A stretch of DNA of 64,000 nucleotides from Solea solea. Its lineage: Eukaryota; Chordata; Actinopteri; Pleuronectiformes; Soleidae. Where the stretch lies: assembly GCF_958295425.1 (NCBI RefSeq), contig NC_081139.1, positions 22,511,888 to 22,575,887 on the forward strand. Reading direction: 5' to 3'. Positions 12,890 through 26,487 of the stretch are shown one piece after another. The notes below the pieces were generated by a model. That model ran no database searches. It saw nothing but the letters and a program-made list of their open reading frames with translations, and was not told the DNA's origin. Position numbers and translations under genes: made by a program. How positions within the stretch are numbered: the stretch's first letter is position 1; each line of letters starts with the position of its first letter.

Positions 12890-15800
12890 GATAACTCTCT
12901 TTCTCTTTCACTATGACCTTTGTCAAGGTCAGTGCTTCAAGTAGCTCTCTTTTCACGATGTTGGTCTGTAGATTGGCGGTGTCAAGTCAGTCACATTTGT
13001 TCAAATTTGATCACAAACTACATTTTGGTTTTTTGGTTTTTACTAGCTCCATTTGCAGCAATACTCTCGTTGTAAAGGAAAACACTTCTGAAATACGGTA
13101 CATCGTCTGCGATAATGACTTTTGGCAACACGCAGGTTTTCAGGAATTAGCGGCTGGCTGGCTGCTGTTAACGCTGAGCCACAGTAGAGCCAGATGGCAC
13201 ACACGTGAACACCTGAGAGGCTGCCTGGCAGCGCACAGTGGAATAAGTCTGAATGTGTGCTTTTGTTGCAAGACACTGAAGCTTGTGAAATGGTCACAAA
13301 AGGTTATATGGGTTGGCATTAGTTTCATGTCAAGGAAAGATCTCAGTGATCAAGTGCAAATCCTCTCTCCAAACTCCGATGATGTGAGTTCTATTTTCAT
13401 AACAGCAAGATGGGCAGTTTTATGGTCATCCTGGTTACAGGGTCACATTTTCAGACGCTTAAAGACTGAATAAAACTCAGACTGGTGGAATCATTAAACC
13501 TCTGGTCATTCCTATGCTCTGAACAAAATCCTGCTTTAGAAACCACCAGTCAGAACAGTTGAAGCTCCCTGCAGAGTCCCAGCATCAACACAGATTTCCC
13601 CTCATGTGTCACATCCGTCTGTCCACAGCGACACACTCTCCCAGGACAACAGTGTTTGTTGATAATTCCTCTCCTTGATGATTTCTTCTCTTTCTTTTGT
13701 GAAGTTGAGCTGCAGATACGTTTGTAATGCAGGCCGAAAATTAAGTCTGTAAAAGAAGAGCTTAATTGTTTTAAGCAGTTTGCTGTTGAGGTGATTTTTG
13801 CCTAAATCACTATAATTTGCCACTTCCGAGATTATGATTGACTCATGTCTGAATGGCAGGTTATAAATATAAGTGTGGGACAGAATGAACTGCCTCTGAC
13901 AGGAAAATCATTTACACAAAGGTTTGGACCTCCCAGCTATATGATGATGAATCTGTTGCTGGAGGAGAAATAGAAATTTATCACAGAGTTGTGTGGTTCT
14001 TCTGGCTTTGGTGAGATGACTGAGGAAGCCGTTTTCATTTCATTTCATTTACAGGCCTGTTTACAAGCAACACCAAGACCTCCAGCCCTCTCATTACACA
14101 CACACACACACACACACAGACATCGTGTGCATGGTAGAAAGTCTTCATTTTATAAGAGGACACTTCATTTTTGAACCGATCTCAAAAATAGTTACGGTCA
14201 CATGAGCTTAGATGAGCCCACTTCCGGAATATGACAGGGAACACATAATCTCAGCTAAATCTTATTTTCCACAAACTAGTACCTTTGGCCAAGAAAATCA
14301 GCAACAACATGCTTTTCATCTGGAGTATTTTACAAAAGCTGTGCCAACTATCAGCATCAGGGTATTTTTTCCTCTCTTTCTGAGCCTGAAACTGTTTGTT
14401 GCAACAGGGTAAGGGACTGTTTACGACATGGTTTCCCGAGATTGCCTTGCACTGTGCCTGAGAATATAATACAGCTCAGAGCACAATGAGTAGATCTGGT
14501 TTTTCGGCTCTATAGGACACTTGCTTTTGCTTGCTGACAAAACATTTGGGGGTGGGAGTCAGGGGTGGGTCAGACATGCAAAGTATAGGGTCCAGCCTGA
14601 ACATTGTATGTGTGATCTATGTCTGCTGCGTGTAAGAAAAGAGTTTGCCTTCTGACAGAGCCTCTTTCACACATTCCATTTCATGTTAGCGAGTGCCAGT
14701 GCAGAGCCTCATATGTGAGACACATGCAGCTTATCACAGTATGGACACATGTGTGCAGGTACACTGCTGTGCAACAACAACGTCTAATGCAATAAAGGGA
14801 ATATGGCATGAGCACGTTCTCTTTGATTGAAAAGAAGCCATCGCTGTAAACACCTTCAGTATTAAAATGTCTCCAAATTAGTTTTTAGTACAACCATAAA
14901 ATATAAAGTTAGGGTTAGGGTACCCTATTATGCCTGGTTTAATGTCCGGCACAAGGACCTGAAGGCTTTCATGCCAATAGTGTGAGGTGTTTTCATAGGA
15001 ATTCACGAAAAACCCATATGTTTTATTTCACCTGATGATGCCATCTGTTATCTACACTAGGAGACAGATAAAAGCAGGGACCGCAAAGCACCGCACTCGA
15101 TTAAACCACAGCTCTGACATACTTTCATCCTGGTCTCTGCTCTGAGAAAAACACAGAAAATCAATGTACACAGAGGGATGTTTTTAACCATGCATAGTCA
15201 TGTGATTGCAGTCACCTGTGGATTTAGACCTGGCCTCACCTCATCTGCCAGAAAGAATCAAAACAGTCCTGCTAATTCATTATTGAAGAAAAAAAAAAAC
15301 ACTGCAATAAAAACAAGAAGAAACTTCCACTAAAAAGTCAACACAGCAGTATGAAGTCGAGCCTGCATGGAAGTGTCCCACCGGTGTCTTTCTGCTGCTG
15401 ATGCTTCTCACTCACATCAACTGTGTTTGGGATCCACAGCTACTGATGGTGCTGTGGTTCAGCACGTATCACAGCCTTTTCAGCCGATTTAAAAGGACAA
15501 ACTCCAGAGGAGAGTGTAATTCTGCAGCATTTATGCTGATTGAAAGGATCACATTTAGCCAGGTGACTTGAAAAACAAAAGTAGCACCTGTTGTGCTGGT
15601 ATGCACAGTGTTCCATGTGGAGGCAGGTCCTGAGTCTGCACACTTTGCCTTTGGCAGATGAGACATGTGACGAGGAGAGCCTTTGTTGTCATTTCATCTG
15701 CTGAACGTTGCAGTCACACCCTGCAATGTGTTTACATGGAATGAGGGGCGCTTTCTCATGATTGATACGACCATAAAGTGACACAAATTGATTGAGACAA

Positions 15801-18420
15801 TACATGTGTCTGGAAAACCTTCAAGGGTTTTTGGACAATGGGAATCCTGCAAAAACTTGGTTTTATTAAAACTGTCAAGGCTCGCCAAGGTGGGCGTGCA
15901 AAGCTGTGGCTTCAGAGTTGATTTTGGCAATGTGAGAATGTGGGTGCAGCCTGCAGAGCATAGGTATGTAAACAACACAGCGCAGGATGCTGTGTCATCA
16001 TGTTGCCGCTGTTGCTGCAATAAAATAGATCAGAAAGCTGTACATTTTGGAAAATGATGTTCTTGTAGCCGTGTTCTCTCTGGAAACATTTCTGCTCATC
16101 GACTTTCAACCAAACAGTTCAATCATCCGCATCACTGTGATGACAGAACTTGGAAAAGTCTCATCTTATTGTACACACTGAGGTGAGTCATTTTGGGCTG
16201 AAGCCTGAGCCTGCCTCGCTCTCTTCGTGTGTTTAGAAAACAGCTGCTGCTGTAGGATGTCTTTGCTTTTTCAGCTTAAAGGTTCCCTGCAGTAAATGCA
16301 GGTTTTCTGCCCTGTAAAGATCGCTCTCTCTCCTCGAATCAACAGGTTGAACTCAGCCCTGAGAAACAGAGCACTGACATCGAAGCACCTCCGTCGAGAC
16401 CCTGTGTGTATCAACACTGCAAGCCAGTGACATTCCACAGGCCACGTGACTCCGCTTTCACATGAAAATCCAAACCACACTGTTTAATCCTCAAAATGTT
16501 GAGTAATTTGAGCTCTGACTCGTGTAAAAAAAAACAACACAATTCATCAAAATGTATTCCTACGATGACTAATTCAGTTCAAATAGAACCATGAAAGGGA
16601 GACTTCTGACTGGTGAGGATGTGATATCTGACGTTGAGGTGGTGCCAAAGTGAAGGAGAAGGAGCCGCTGAAGTTCACAGCTGCAGCACGTAACTTTGTG
16701 TTGATGATTATTCAGTGAACAAAAACAATGATGCAATATCGCTTGTATGCTGCAGCTTTCGTTTGGAAATGGGCTCTGTCAGGCTTTACTATCAGACCTG
16801 ACTCAGGGAGGTTTAGGCTGTATTCCCCGGCAGTGCAGTGGTGGCATGAGAGACAATCTTCAGAGTCCTTACAACAGTCCCAAACGAGACTATGTGGAGT
16901 ATGAAGTTGAAACATGCTCACGGAGGCTGCAAGCTCGAGCAGGCCAAACCATCAGCCTCCTCTGACAGCTACGTTTCCAACAGGAACCACAGCAATTCCA
17001 CCATTTCATTAAAATACTGCAACTGATCCTCGGTGATCCAACTTCTCTCGCTAATGTGACACAGACACACTCTGAAAAACCTAACAAAGGCTCCTGTGTT
17101 TTATTTTTGGCCGCCTATGGAGAGACAAAACTGCAGCCACACACACACACACACACACACAACATCAGCACCGTGCTGAACAGAAGCTTGTGGTTTAACC
17201 ACCTCGTTCCTTAATTACCACTTAATTGTATTTAAACATTTTTAATTGACGAACAGCTTTTTCCAGTTATGACATTTCTGCAGTTGTTCGGGAAGAGGCT
17301 GAGTCGTTAAATGGTAGCGGAGAAGATGCAGAGAGGGACGGCAACCACCCCAAAAACTGACATATTCTGACATATGCTTTCTTTTTTATGTGTCCTAATT
17401 ATTGATTTGTCCTTCCTGGACCGCTCCAGATGTTTGCAGCGCTCAGAGTCCCAAACCTGGGACACTGAGTTATAAGGACAGACGACAGCAGTGTGGATAA
17501 TTAACGAAACATCAACAGAACATGCATTACATTTGTCAGAAAGGAGCCACACGTATGTACACGTGTGTTGGAGACTTTTTTCCCCAACATATGTTTGCCT
17601 CATTATCGTTCGGGTGCAGCTCATTCTGCAGGAATGCAGGCCCACAAACACATGTCCACCTCTTAACCCCCAGTGACATGTAAGCTCACACACATTCACA
17701 CATGGACATATTTGTAAATCACAGTGGCACATAGCCCCACTTCCTGTGAGACCCTCCACCCCCATGCCTCAGCTGGACATGTGTGAGGTTTACTGATACT
17801 AGTGGAGGAGAGAAATCTTCCTGGACATTTGACTGACACAAAAAATGATGCTGTAGAGTCAACGGAGAGATGCTGCTAATGGGAAACACATGGCTGGGTC
17901 TGTGTGGAGTCATCTAAACAATAGGGGTGGGAGACAAAGGAGAGATGCAGTAACAGCTGGGCTTTTCCTAACAGATGTGCAGTGTTCACAATCTTTCCAA
18001 CTTCTGATATGCCAGTGCTTAAAGGACAAGCAAACAAACCCATGCACCCCTGTTTTCTGTCTTTTAGTCCCAAACACCCCCATCCTCTGGCTCTGCCGTG
18101 AAAAAAAAAAGAATAATAATAATAAAAAAAAGTTAAAGGTTAAATGTTATCGGCGAGCAGCGGCAGCATCGGCCGTAAGTCGTGCCGTAAGTCAGAGTCA
18201 CAACAAACACAACACAACAAACAAATAATAATCACAACAAACTGCGACACAGTGAACTGGACACATGAAAGAGTCTGCGTTCTTCCAGAAGGAATTAAGA
18301 TTAAATCTCTCTGGCCCCGAGTCAAAGAAAGGGGGAGAAAGAATCACTGTGACCTTCAGAGGGGAAAAAAGCCAGGGAACAAACCCAAAGGAGACAGGAA
18401 GAGAGGAAGAGTGAGAGGCA
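12890..18420. other. fmod-prelp intergenic region, no gene recognised
   Basis: No reading frame here has a family signature, and no chain of frames joined by splice sites could be built. It holds CA runs at about 14097-14118 and 17138-17161 and otherwise unique-looking sequence. A donor-like GAG/GTGAGT near 16175 could belong to an upstream noncoding exon of prelp, but nothing confirms this. Confidence 0.5.
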
Positions 18421-18426
18421 GGGTTA

Positions 18427-18456
18427 GTGAAAGAGAGAGGGAGAGAGAGAGAGAGA

Positions 18457-18494
<38 letters not shown>
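18427..18494. repeat. GA-rich microsatellite
   Basis: Almost uninterrupted GA run with a few GGGA interruptions. Open frames across it encode only Arg/Glu or Ser/Leu repeats and are not genes. Confidence 0.9.
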
Positions 18495-18497
<3 letters not shown>

Positions 18498-18539
18498 GTC
18501 GGACAAGAGTGAGAGAAGCAGTGAGACGAAAACACACAA

Positions 18540-18580
18540 AAGTTGTGACTTTGCAAAAAGAGGGCAGGTACCAGAGGCAG
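18540..18580 (+). other. Candidate 5' noncoding exon end of prelp
   Basis: A good donor (GAGGCAG then GTAAGAAT) ends at 18580, 3.4 kb upstream of the prelp start-codon exon. Its acceptor, GTTGTAG, ends at 21954. Mammalian PRELP has a noncoding first exon, so this is one plausible place for it. The GA-rich tract just upstream is the only other feature. Low certainty. Confidence 0.2.
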
Positions 18581-18904
18581 GTAAGAATCTTTATTTGTTG
18601 TTTTCAGGGTGCTGCTTTTAATGGGAACTAATCAATAACATACTCGAAACAGGTCAGTGATGCATGTAAGAAACAAAAAAAACAAAATCAGAAATGATAT
18701 GTGTGTGTTTGAGGACTGAGGGGAGTCCTGGCACCGGCACAGCTGGACCGGGCCAGTGTGTTTCTATAGAAACACGGTGCCATACAAAGTGGTACTCTGT
18801 CCAGCTCCAGGGAGCTGCTGTATACACTTGGACTCTGACGTTGTTCCCTGCTCCTGTTTGCTCATCTTGATTTGCAGTGTTTTTCATCAGTGAGTGAGGA
18901 GAGT

Positions 18905-18932
18905 CGCTGCTGCTGCTGCTGCTGCTGCTGCT
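18905..18932. repeat. CTG trinucleotide repeat
   Basis: Nine CTG units in noncoding DNA between fmod and prelp. Confidence 0.85.
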
Positions 18933-18939
18933 AAAGTAC

Positions 18940-21500
18940 ATATGCAGGGAGTGAAGATTTAGTCTTGTTTATAAAAGCTGCTTACTTTTTCTGGCGCCAG
19001 GGAATTTAAATGTTTCCATTTTATCAGACGGATCCTCAAGGTTTCATGGACGTGATGCTTTTCCTTTGTTTTTTGTTTTTTTTGAGAGAGAGAAATTTTA
19101 TCTTTAACCTTCGTTACACATTCTGATGGTTCATCCTGGAATCTAAATCTGAGGGAATACTCTGGAATAACACACACTTGTCTTTTAAGATGGCTGAACA
19201 TTTAAAGAAAAATGCCATTTGTAACAATGAGCACGTCAAAGATGCAGCGATGACACTTTCCCTTATAGTTCTAATCTCCGTTTTCGTTTCTATAATCTCA
19301 AATCAGATTGGAGTGTAAATATAGTATTTCTGTTAATGAATTGTTTTCTGTGTCAGAACACCCACTAACTCTTTTCACTGCACATCCAGATGTAGACCCA
19401 GTCTTTGCACAGCAACTGCAGCACGGCCACACCCACATGAGGACATGTTTTGGCACCAGAGCAAAGTATCTGCTGATGACAATGGTTTCAAAATAAGGGC
19501 ATATACAGTTTATCTCTAAATCCAGAGCATTTGCCGTGCAGGGCTGAAACTGTGCATGAACATTAACCAAGTTTTCTGTAATCTTGTGATTCCTGAACTC
19601 TGCTGCGTGCGATGTGACTTAAGGCACCTCTGCCAAAACAAAGTACAAAAATATGATGAATTAGAAGGAGTTATCATCCTCATCATCATCATCATCATCA
19701 TAATTATCCTCATCAAGGAGCTTTGTTCTCTTTCTGCTCCTTTGGAGTGATCTATGTTTTTCTTAATCCCGTAAAATTAAAACTACTCTTTAAACAAACA
19801 TTATGAATAGCCTGCATATTCTGACTTTATCAGCGTATAGTGCCCAACTATAGCTCAAAATCTAAAGATATCATAATCATATATTTCACTTTAAGCCACA
19901 GTTGCAATCTGAAAGATCTGAAGTTGTATTGTGAATATTAGTTTAGGTGTTTTCTGCAACAAAAACATCTAAACTTTCAAGTAAATGTCATTGTCATTTA
20001 AAGATTATGCTTTGATGGCTAGTCTCAACCTTTAGTGATGAAAAACAATAATCCAAACGGATCAACAGACCAGGTTCTAAATGCTTTGCTGACTGTGTAC
20101 AACAGCAGCTGACAAAACTATTTCAGTCACTGCCTGTTTTCCCCCCTTTAAAAAAAAAAAAACAAAACAAAAAACTTTGCTGTGGAATATATAGCATTAA
20201 TATGTGACTGCCTTAAACAACAGCTACATCCTAGTCAATTGTTGCAGGGCCTTTCCTTTGTGGGACGAGTGTCATGTCGCAGATATTTACAGCAGGAATC
20301 TCTGAAACCACCGCAATAAGCGCAGTTCTCACACTGAAAGATTAGATTTATGGACTGAGGTCACAAATAATCAACCAGTGAAGCAGCCATCGCTGGCTTT
20401 GACTCTTAGTTGTTTGCCAGACTACTGGTCATGAAAGCCATGTGACAGGGAGGAGAGCTGGTTCTGGTTTGAAATGAGGGCCTGGGAGGTTCTACATGGC
20501 TGAGAGGGAAAAGGAAGGGCAGTGCCAGGAACACCGTCAAAGAAAAGTTCAGATATATTTTCCAGGCAGGACGGTTTGTTGGCTCTACGTTTCATTCCTG
20601 CACCGTGATTCATATGTGGTATTTATTAAAATTTGATGAGAGGCTTTGGAGCAAAATTATTAGAAACTAATAGTCATTTGTGCCTCTACAAGAGACACAC
20701 AGACGTTCTGTGTATCAGGGATAAAAACAATGCAGGCAGATCCGGACCTGAAAGGTCCTGTTAAATTCTGCTCATATTAAGTCAATATTCTGCAGCTGTG
20801 TATGTCTGCGAGCGTAAATATCAAATGCCGGTATAGTAAACAAAAGCACTTGGCAAAGCAAACACAAGAGCATTCAGAAAAAAAAGCCAAAAAGGCCCAG
20901 GCTTCATTAGAGTTACGATACATAGAGTACATTCACAATGTTTTAAGATAAAAATCCATCATCCACCAATTTCTGTTGGGCCTCTCTTGGGTCAAAAGAG
21001 GTTGAACCTTCCACAGTATTCCCTACCACAGCTCTCCCTCTGGACATGCAGGAGCTTACAAGAGAGCCTTTATCCAAAAACATTTCCTTTCCTCTTCCTC
21101 CTAAGTGCTAATTTCCTGTTTCAGTGTCTGCCACTCCTATACAAATGACTTTGCCTTTGAATTTCTTGCCTGTGCCCCATCTTGCTTACATTAGTAAACC
21201 ACAAACCAAGTATTCAGTGCTGTTTATTCATTAAAATAGATTCATAGTGTCAATTAAATAGATAACTATAAATATAATGATAACCAGATGATCCGAGATA
21301 CTGAAGCCATTAATAGAAACAGACAGCAATATGTGATATTAAAATAGTAATAAAAAGTGCAGACTGCTGAACGCACTGGTTTGTAATACTACATTATTAA
21401 TGTTAAAATCTAGGAAGACACTTGCTTCATATTTATATTGATGCTATAGTTTAATTCCAATTTAAAAAAATTTTTTTAAAGTTTTTTTCTCTCTGTCTCT
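18940..21500. other. Sequence upstream of prelp, no gene recognised
   Basis: Mostly unique AT-rich sequence with an ATC/CATCAT run at about 19674-19700 and A-rich tracts near 20150. No coding signal is seen. If the donor at 18580 is real, this is the first intron of prelp. Confidence 0.45.
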
Positions 21501-21518
21501 CTCTCTCTCTATATATAC

Positions 21519-21607
<89 letters not shown>

Positions 21608-21640
21608 TATAGTTATATATATATATACTAGCTCCTCTCC
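21500..21640. repeat. TC and long TA microsatellite
   Basis: A short TCTC run followed by about 120 bases of TA dinucleotides with a few TACA interruptions. It lies 320 bases upstream of the prelp coding exon. Confidence 0.9.
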
Positions 21641-21958
21641 CTAAATAGAAACAATCAAAAATACAAACATCTGTGTACTGACATTTTTAGAGACAGCCAT
21701 GTTGGTCTTCACTAAATGCCTGCTTATCAAGAAAGTAGGGGTTGTACACAGTCTGCACTGCCCCAGAGCTCCCCCACAGAAGAGGAAACATTAAACTGAT
21801 CCAACATATTCAAGCTGTTAACCTTTCTTTGTGGGTATAATTAACTGACCATACTGGTTCACCAGCACAACCAAAATGACATGTTCTGTGTTGTGTCCTA
21901 ACCCATGTATCTGTACATACAGTCAAATCTTACACATAACTTCCTCTGTTGTAGGACG

Positions 21959-24900
21959 ATGAAGGCCGGCGTGGGACTCTTCTCTGCATTGGCTCTGTTC
22001 CTCCTGATGGGGGCAGTGTTGACCCAGCAAGGTCGGCCAAAGAAGCCCACCAGGCGCCCAGCCACCACCAGGAGGCCTTCTGTCGCCAAGCCTGCTGTGC
22101 CGGCACAGCCAGAGCCCCAGGAGCCCACAGATTTCCCCCCACCCATTCTGGGACCACCCTCCATGTTCCCTGACTGCCCCCGAGAGTGTCTCTGCTCCCC
22201 AAACTATCCAAACTCTCTCAACTGTGAGAACCGCAACATCCGCGCCATCCCTGTAATCCCATCCAGAACCCACTACCTGTACCTGCAGAACAACTACATC
22301 TCAGAGGTGACAGCAGAGCCATTCGTCAACGCCAGTGAGATCCGCTGGATCAACTTAGCGAACAATCGCATTCTTCGAATAAATAAACAGGTCAGAGTGT
22401 TTTCTCAATTTATATTTGGTTCTTCAAAATAACATAAAACCATCTCCAGAATTATGCATCTCTCACTCATGCAGGTCTTTGAGAAGATCCCGTCCCTGCT
22501 CTATCTCTATGCGCACCGTAATCAGCTCAAAGAAGTTCCTCAAGGTCTCCCAGCGAGCCTAGAACAGCTTCGCCTCAGCAGGAATCGTATAACCAAGATC
22601 CCTTCAGGTGCCTTCGGCAAGATGGAGAATCTGACTCTTCTTGATCTGTACCACAACCAGGTAAACCTTTGTGTATAAATGAACATTTGTGGACATACAA
22701 CTAAACAGCAGTGACAACAACCTGCTTTCCAGAACAAATGCCATAACTGGAGATTTTGTGTACACTCTTCTTAGCTGAGTGACAGTGACCTGGGAAGAAA
22801 CACATTCAAGGACCTGAAGGGCCTCATGCAGCTCAATCTGGCTCACAATGTCCTGAAGAAGATGCCTGATGGCGTACCTAGTGGTCTCATACAGCTTTTC
22901 CTGGACAGGAACCGTATAGATGACATCCCAAAGCAAGTACACAGTGCACACATTGTCATAAGGCTGATGAACGCGTTTTCTTAAACACTGGATGGGCACA
23001 GGAGCAGTGGGCAGCACTTGTCTGCACCCATGGAGCAATGGGTGATTGGGTGCCTTGCTCAGGGCCTCCACTCCATTGTCGGCAACCTCCGGTTACAAGC
23101 CCAATTCCTTTCCTCCTGACCATGGGCTGCCATAAAAGCGCCCCTGCATAACTTCTGTCGGCCTTCCTGAGGAATTAACTACCAAAACACTATCAGCATC
23201 TCGACATGACATATGTACCACTACTTCTGAATCTTTTGGTGTGCACATTTGGGGTTTTCATCCCTATTCCAACTTGTTGCATTCATTTTGCTTTACTGGA
23301 AATCACAAGATTCAACATACTGCTATACTGAGCGAGCTGAGAGGCCTAATCGCCATTGTGTGAACTCGTTTGGCAATGGCTTGAGTATAATGGGCATTCA
23401 TTTATGTTTTTAAGTTACACACTTAAAAAGTGACAATGCTTCTTTCTGTGTGTCATTCCCTTGTTCAGAAACTACTTCAGAGACTTAACTCACCTGGCAT
23501 TTGTGAGGCTGAACTACAACCAGCTTAGTGATAAAGGAGTTCCCAAGGGTGTTTTTAACATTTCCAGCTTGCTTGATCTTCAACTGGCCCACAATCAGCT
23601 CACCTCTGTTCCCCTCTTCAACGGACACCTGGAGCAACTGCACCTTAACCACAACAGCATTGAGAGTAAGTGCAACTCCAACACTGGAATATGTAGGAAA
23701 AGTTTGAAGTAATACATACGTCCATGTCCCACATGACAGTCACAGTGGTACAGTGCAGTTCTTGCCATAGCGCAATTTGGAACCCTGATCTGACTTGTGC
23801 TTCGACTGCAGGGTGTGTAGGCTGGATAGCAAAAGCTACATCAGCTACGTGACACAGTGTAGTCCAAAAATGACACAGTACACAAACAGCAATAATGGAG
23901 GATATCAGGCATTTCCTGTTCTTTCTTCTCTCTTCCATCTTGGCATGTCTCTCTGATGTACTGCAATCATTTTAGTGACGATTTCAATAAAACTACGGAC
24001 TGCAGTGTGTCTAGCTACACCCTTTAGGTACAGAACTACTCTGTGCTAGGTTCCCCAATTAAGGTGGAATAGGACAGATCGGTTATGTTGGTACCTTTTA
24101 CAGTTACAGACAACACAATAGACAACAATGCTTCTTCTGTGTCTTCTTCTTACTGGTAGACTGCTATTTAAAATTGTCTCGATTTCCATGGAGTATTTAT
24201 ACTGGTCGCAAGGGAGTGACATTCTTCTGTCGCCCAATCAGCTGATTGCTGTGGGTGGAGCCAGTCTAACATTAATGTACCATTTGACTCTGGTACCCCA
24301 AGGGAAGGGTGCCAAATAATGGAAATGATTGGGGCTGGTTCATGTGCTAACTTTGGAGATTATCTGGCGATACTATATGTGAACACAAATGTCCACAGAA
24401 GTCGCTGTGGAGGTTCCCCAGGGAAAATCCTTCTTCCAGCCCCCAAGTCTAATCTTCGGGTAATGTCCAAGTGAGCTCATGTGAGAATGCAGCGGGAGAA
24501 TCTCCAGAGAATCCATGGCGAGTAAATGTGCTAGGGTCCTGTATCCTCGATCCACTTGGATCCTTTGGAGATTCTCCTGTTGTTGTGAACATGTCACACC
24601 AAGACGTCCTCACACTGCATTCACTATATGAACATCAAACTCCAGAGAATGTCTGGACAAAAGTCCAACATGGACCGATAAAGTTGCCAACTATGACATC
24701 TATGGACTTTGACTCAACATGTCTCCAAGGATAATCAAGGCTAATGTTGTTCCTTGCCTGAGAGATTTGCAAATGTGCTGGTGTTTGTTAATACCTTGTA
24801 AGGTGATTATATGTCAGAGCTGATTTGTTAGCTTGATCCCAGTTCATGAGCGGACCTATTATTAAAGGCATAGTACAGGTTTTCTGAAGAGAGCGTGTAT

Positions 24901-25869
24901 GGCATACTTGTCAGATTGCATACATTAGACTGTGTCCTATGCGCTTCCGGTTATTGAAACTGTGTTCAATAGATGGAACACAGTGTTTTAATGTGAACAG
25001 GAACAGAAGAGGAACTGTGTTATGAAAGGCCAAACTGAAAAATGTCAATGGAATTGTTACTGTATGAAGGTATTAGCGTTTGAGAGTCAAGCGAGAGAAG
25101 AAATTACACATCTCATCTCTACTTTTGTTTGATTTGATTCTTCCTGTGACACAAATCCTTTTTTATTTATTATTTATTTTTCTGTGTAATTCATCCCCCT
25201 TTTTTCCACGAGTGCTTGCTTACCTGATCTTTTTTAACATCCTCTATCAAGAATAAATTATTAGTATAACAAATAAGTAAAATATCCTCATGTAATGTGC
25301 ATTTTATTTTATATATTTTTTAAATGGTATATGTTCTGTATTTTTATAGCACTCTATCACACATCTTTCATACCCATTCACACACTGCCGGCACTGCCTT
25401 TAGGAGTCTTGCCAGAGGACACATCGTCATGTAGAGTAGCAGAGCCAGGAATTGAACCCAAACCCTTCCAGCTGAAAGACAATTCGCTCTACCAAGAAAA
25501 AAAAAACATTCACCTGTGACATTCGCCACTGTGTTTCTCTTCCAGACATCAACGGCACTCTGATCTGCCCATACAGCCTGCAGGCTGACCTGAGCGATCA
25601 CAGCCTGGCACCCAAACTAAGGTACGTCACATTACGTCACATCCTGGCACTAAGCATTAAAAACTGGCAGCCATGAGAGGAAGTAAATAGGAAGAAATGT
25701 CTAATGAGGAACTAATCACTTTTTTGCGAAGCAGGAGTCACTGTTATGGCATGTCAAGTGTTTGTTCTGTTGCCTCAGGTACCTGCGTTTGGATGGAAAT
25801 CACCTGAGCCCACCCATCCCTCTGGATGTCATTATGTGCTTCAGGCACCTCCACTCCATTGTCATTTAG
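21959..25869 (+). CDS. prelp: Prolargin (PRELP), class II small leucine-rich proteoglycan
   Basis: Secreted matrix protein; the family links basement membranes to collagen through a basic N-terminal arm that binds heparan sulfate. Six coding exons join in frame: 21959-22390, 22475-22660, 22775-22932, 23469-23665, 25546-25621 and 25779-25869, giving 379 residues (human 382). MKAGVGLFSALALFLL is the signal peptide. A basic, proline-rich arm follows (RPKKPTRRPATTRRPS), then the cap CPRECLCSPNYPNSLNC (C-x3-C-x-C-x9-C). About ten leucine-rich repeats follow, then ING-T-LIC and LRLDGNHLSPPIPLDVIMC, close to the mammalian C-terminus. The intron at 23666 (phase 1) is the family's shared one. Those after INKQ, HNQ and IPK, and in LRY, are extra. 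The third intron uses a GC donor (22933-22934), which keeps the IPKNYF reading. It lies downstream of fmod on the same strand. Confidence 0.95.
22985..23132 (-). repeat. tRNA-related SINE in prelp intron 3
   Basis: Contains GGTGCCTTGCTCAGGG, a B-box-like GGTTACAAGC segment and CTGACCATGGGCTGCC, matching the layout of a common teleost SINE in reverse orientation. It begins about 50 bases after the GC splice donor. Confidence 0.65.
24030..24720. repeat. Degenerate repeat-like sequence in prelp intron 4
   Basis: Two stretches show internal inverted similarity: GGTACC-type blocks at 24090 and 24290, and GGAGAATCTCC / GGAGATTCTCC blocks at about 24496 and 24567. They look like decayed non-autonomous DNA transposons. 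No family can be named. Confidence 0.3.
25340..25500 (-). repeat. tRNA-derived SINE next to prelp exon 5
   Basis: Minus-strand order: GGTAGAGCGAATTGTC, a TTTCAGCTGGAAGGG segment, GGTTCAATTCCTGG (B box), GTGTCCTCTGGCAAGACTCC, then CAGTGTGTGAATGGGT. An A-run at about 25499-25506 separates it from the exon that starts at 25546, so it adjoins the polypyrimidine/acceptor region. Confidence 0.8.
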
Positions 25870-26481
25870 AAGAAGCGCGTTTGAAGGCCTGGGGATACAC
25901 ACGTGCACACACACGCACATATACACACATTCATTTCACACCAATAACCACATGTGCACACACAAGCACCGTGCACAAGTTGATTTGGAGGCAAAATGCT
26001 GAGTGAAGCACAGCGTATATCCACTCATACAGTACATGCCGTGGAAATGTGTATTTGAAAGGGGGACTTTAGAGTAATTTAAAAATGATAACAATTGTAA
26101 AGCTTTAATATCTTGAATAGTTTCCAGATCCAGGACAGTGAACTAAGCTGAGTGGATAATCCAACATTTAGGGGTTAGGAGTTGCAGTTTAGCCAAATAT
26201 TTGTGTGTATAAAACACGAGTGAGTGAAGCCTGAAAATACAGGTACATTGACAGATGCTACAACATATGGAGAGAAGTTATGTTAGCAGATATTCAGAGT
26301 TCAGACCTGCAGTGGATGTCAGAAAGAACCAGATCAAAACGTGACTACCATGTAGTTGAACCTGTCCTCACTGTGCCTGTGATTTTCAAGGTACTCCCAT
26401 GTACAAATGTCTTTCTACTCTTTTTGTTAGTCTTCTGTATAGTATTCTTCTGTATAAAGAAGCTTTGTACAAACAATGAAA

Positions 26482-26487
26482 AATAAA
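26482..26487 (+). terminator. prelp polyadenylation signal
   Basis: AATAAA about 615 bases after the prelp stop, with a T-rich stretch (TTCTTTTTCTTTC) immediately downstream. It is the best candidate for the transcript 3' end. Confidence 0.6.

Noticed and set aside
18356..18556. Open frames across the GA tract encoding Ser/Leu or Arg/Glu repeats
   Set aside because: They are translations of a microsatellite, with no start context or splice partners.
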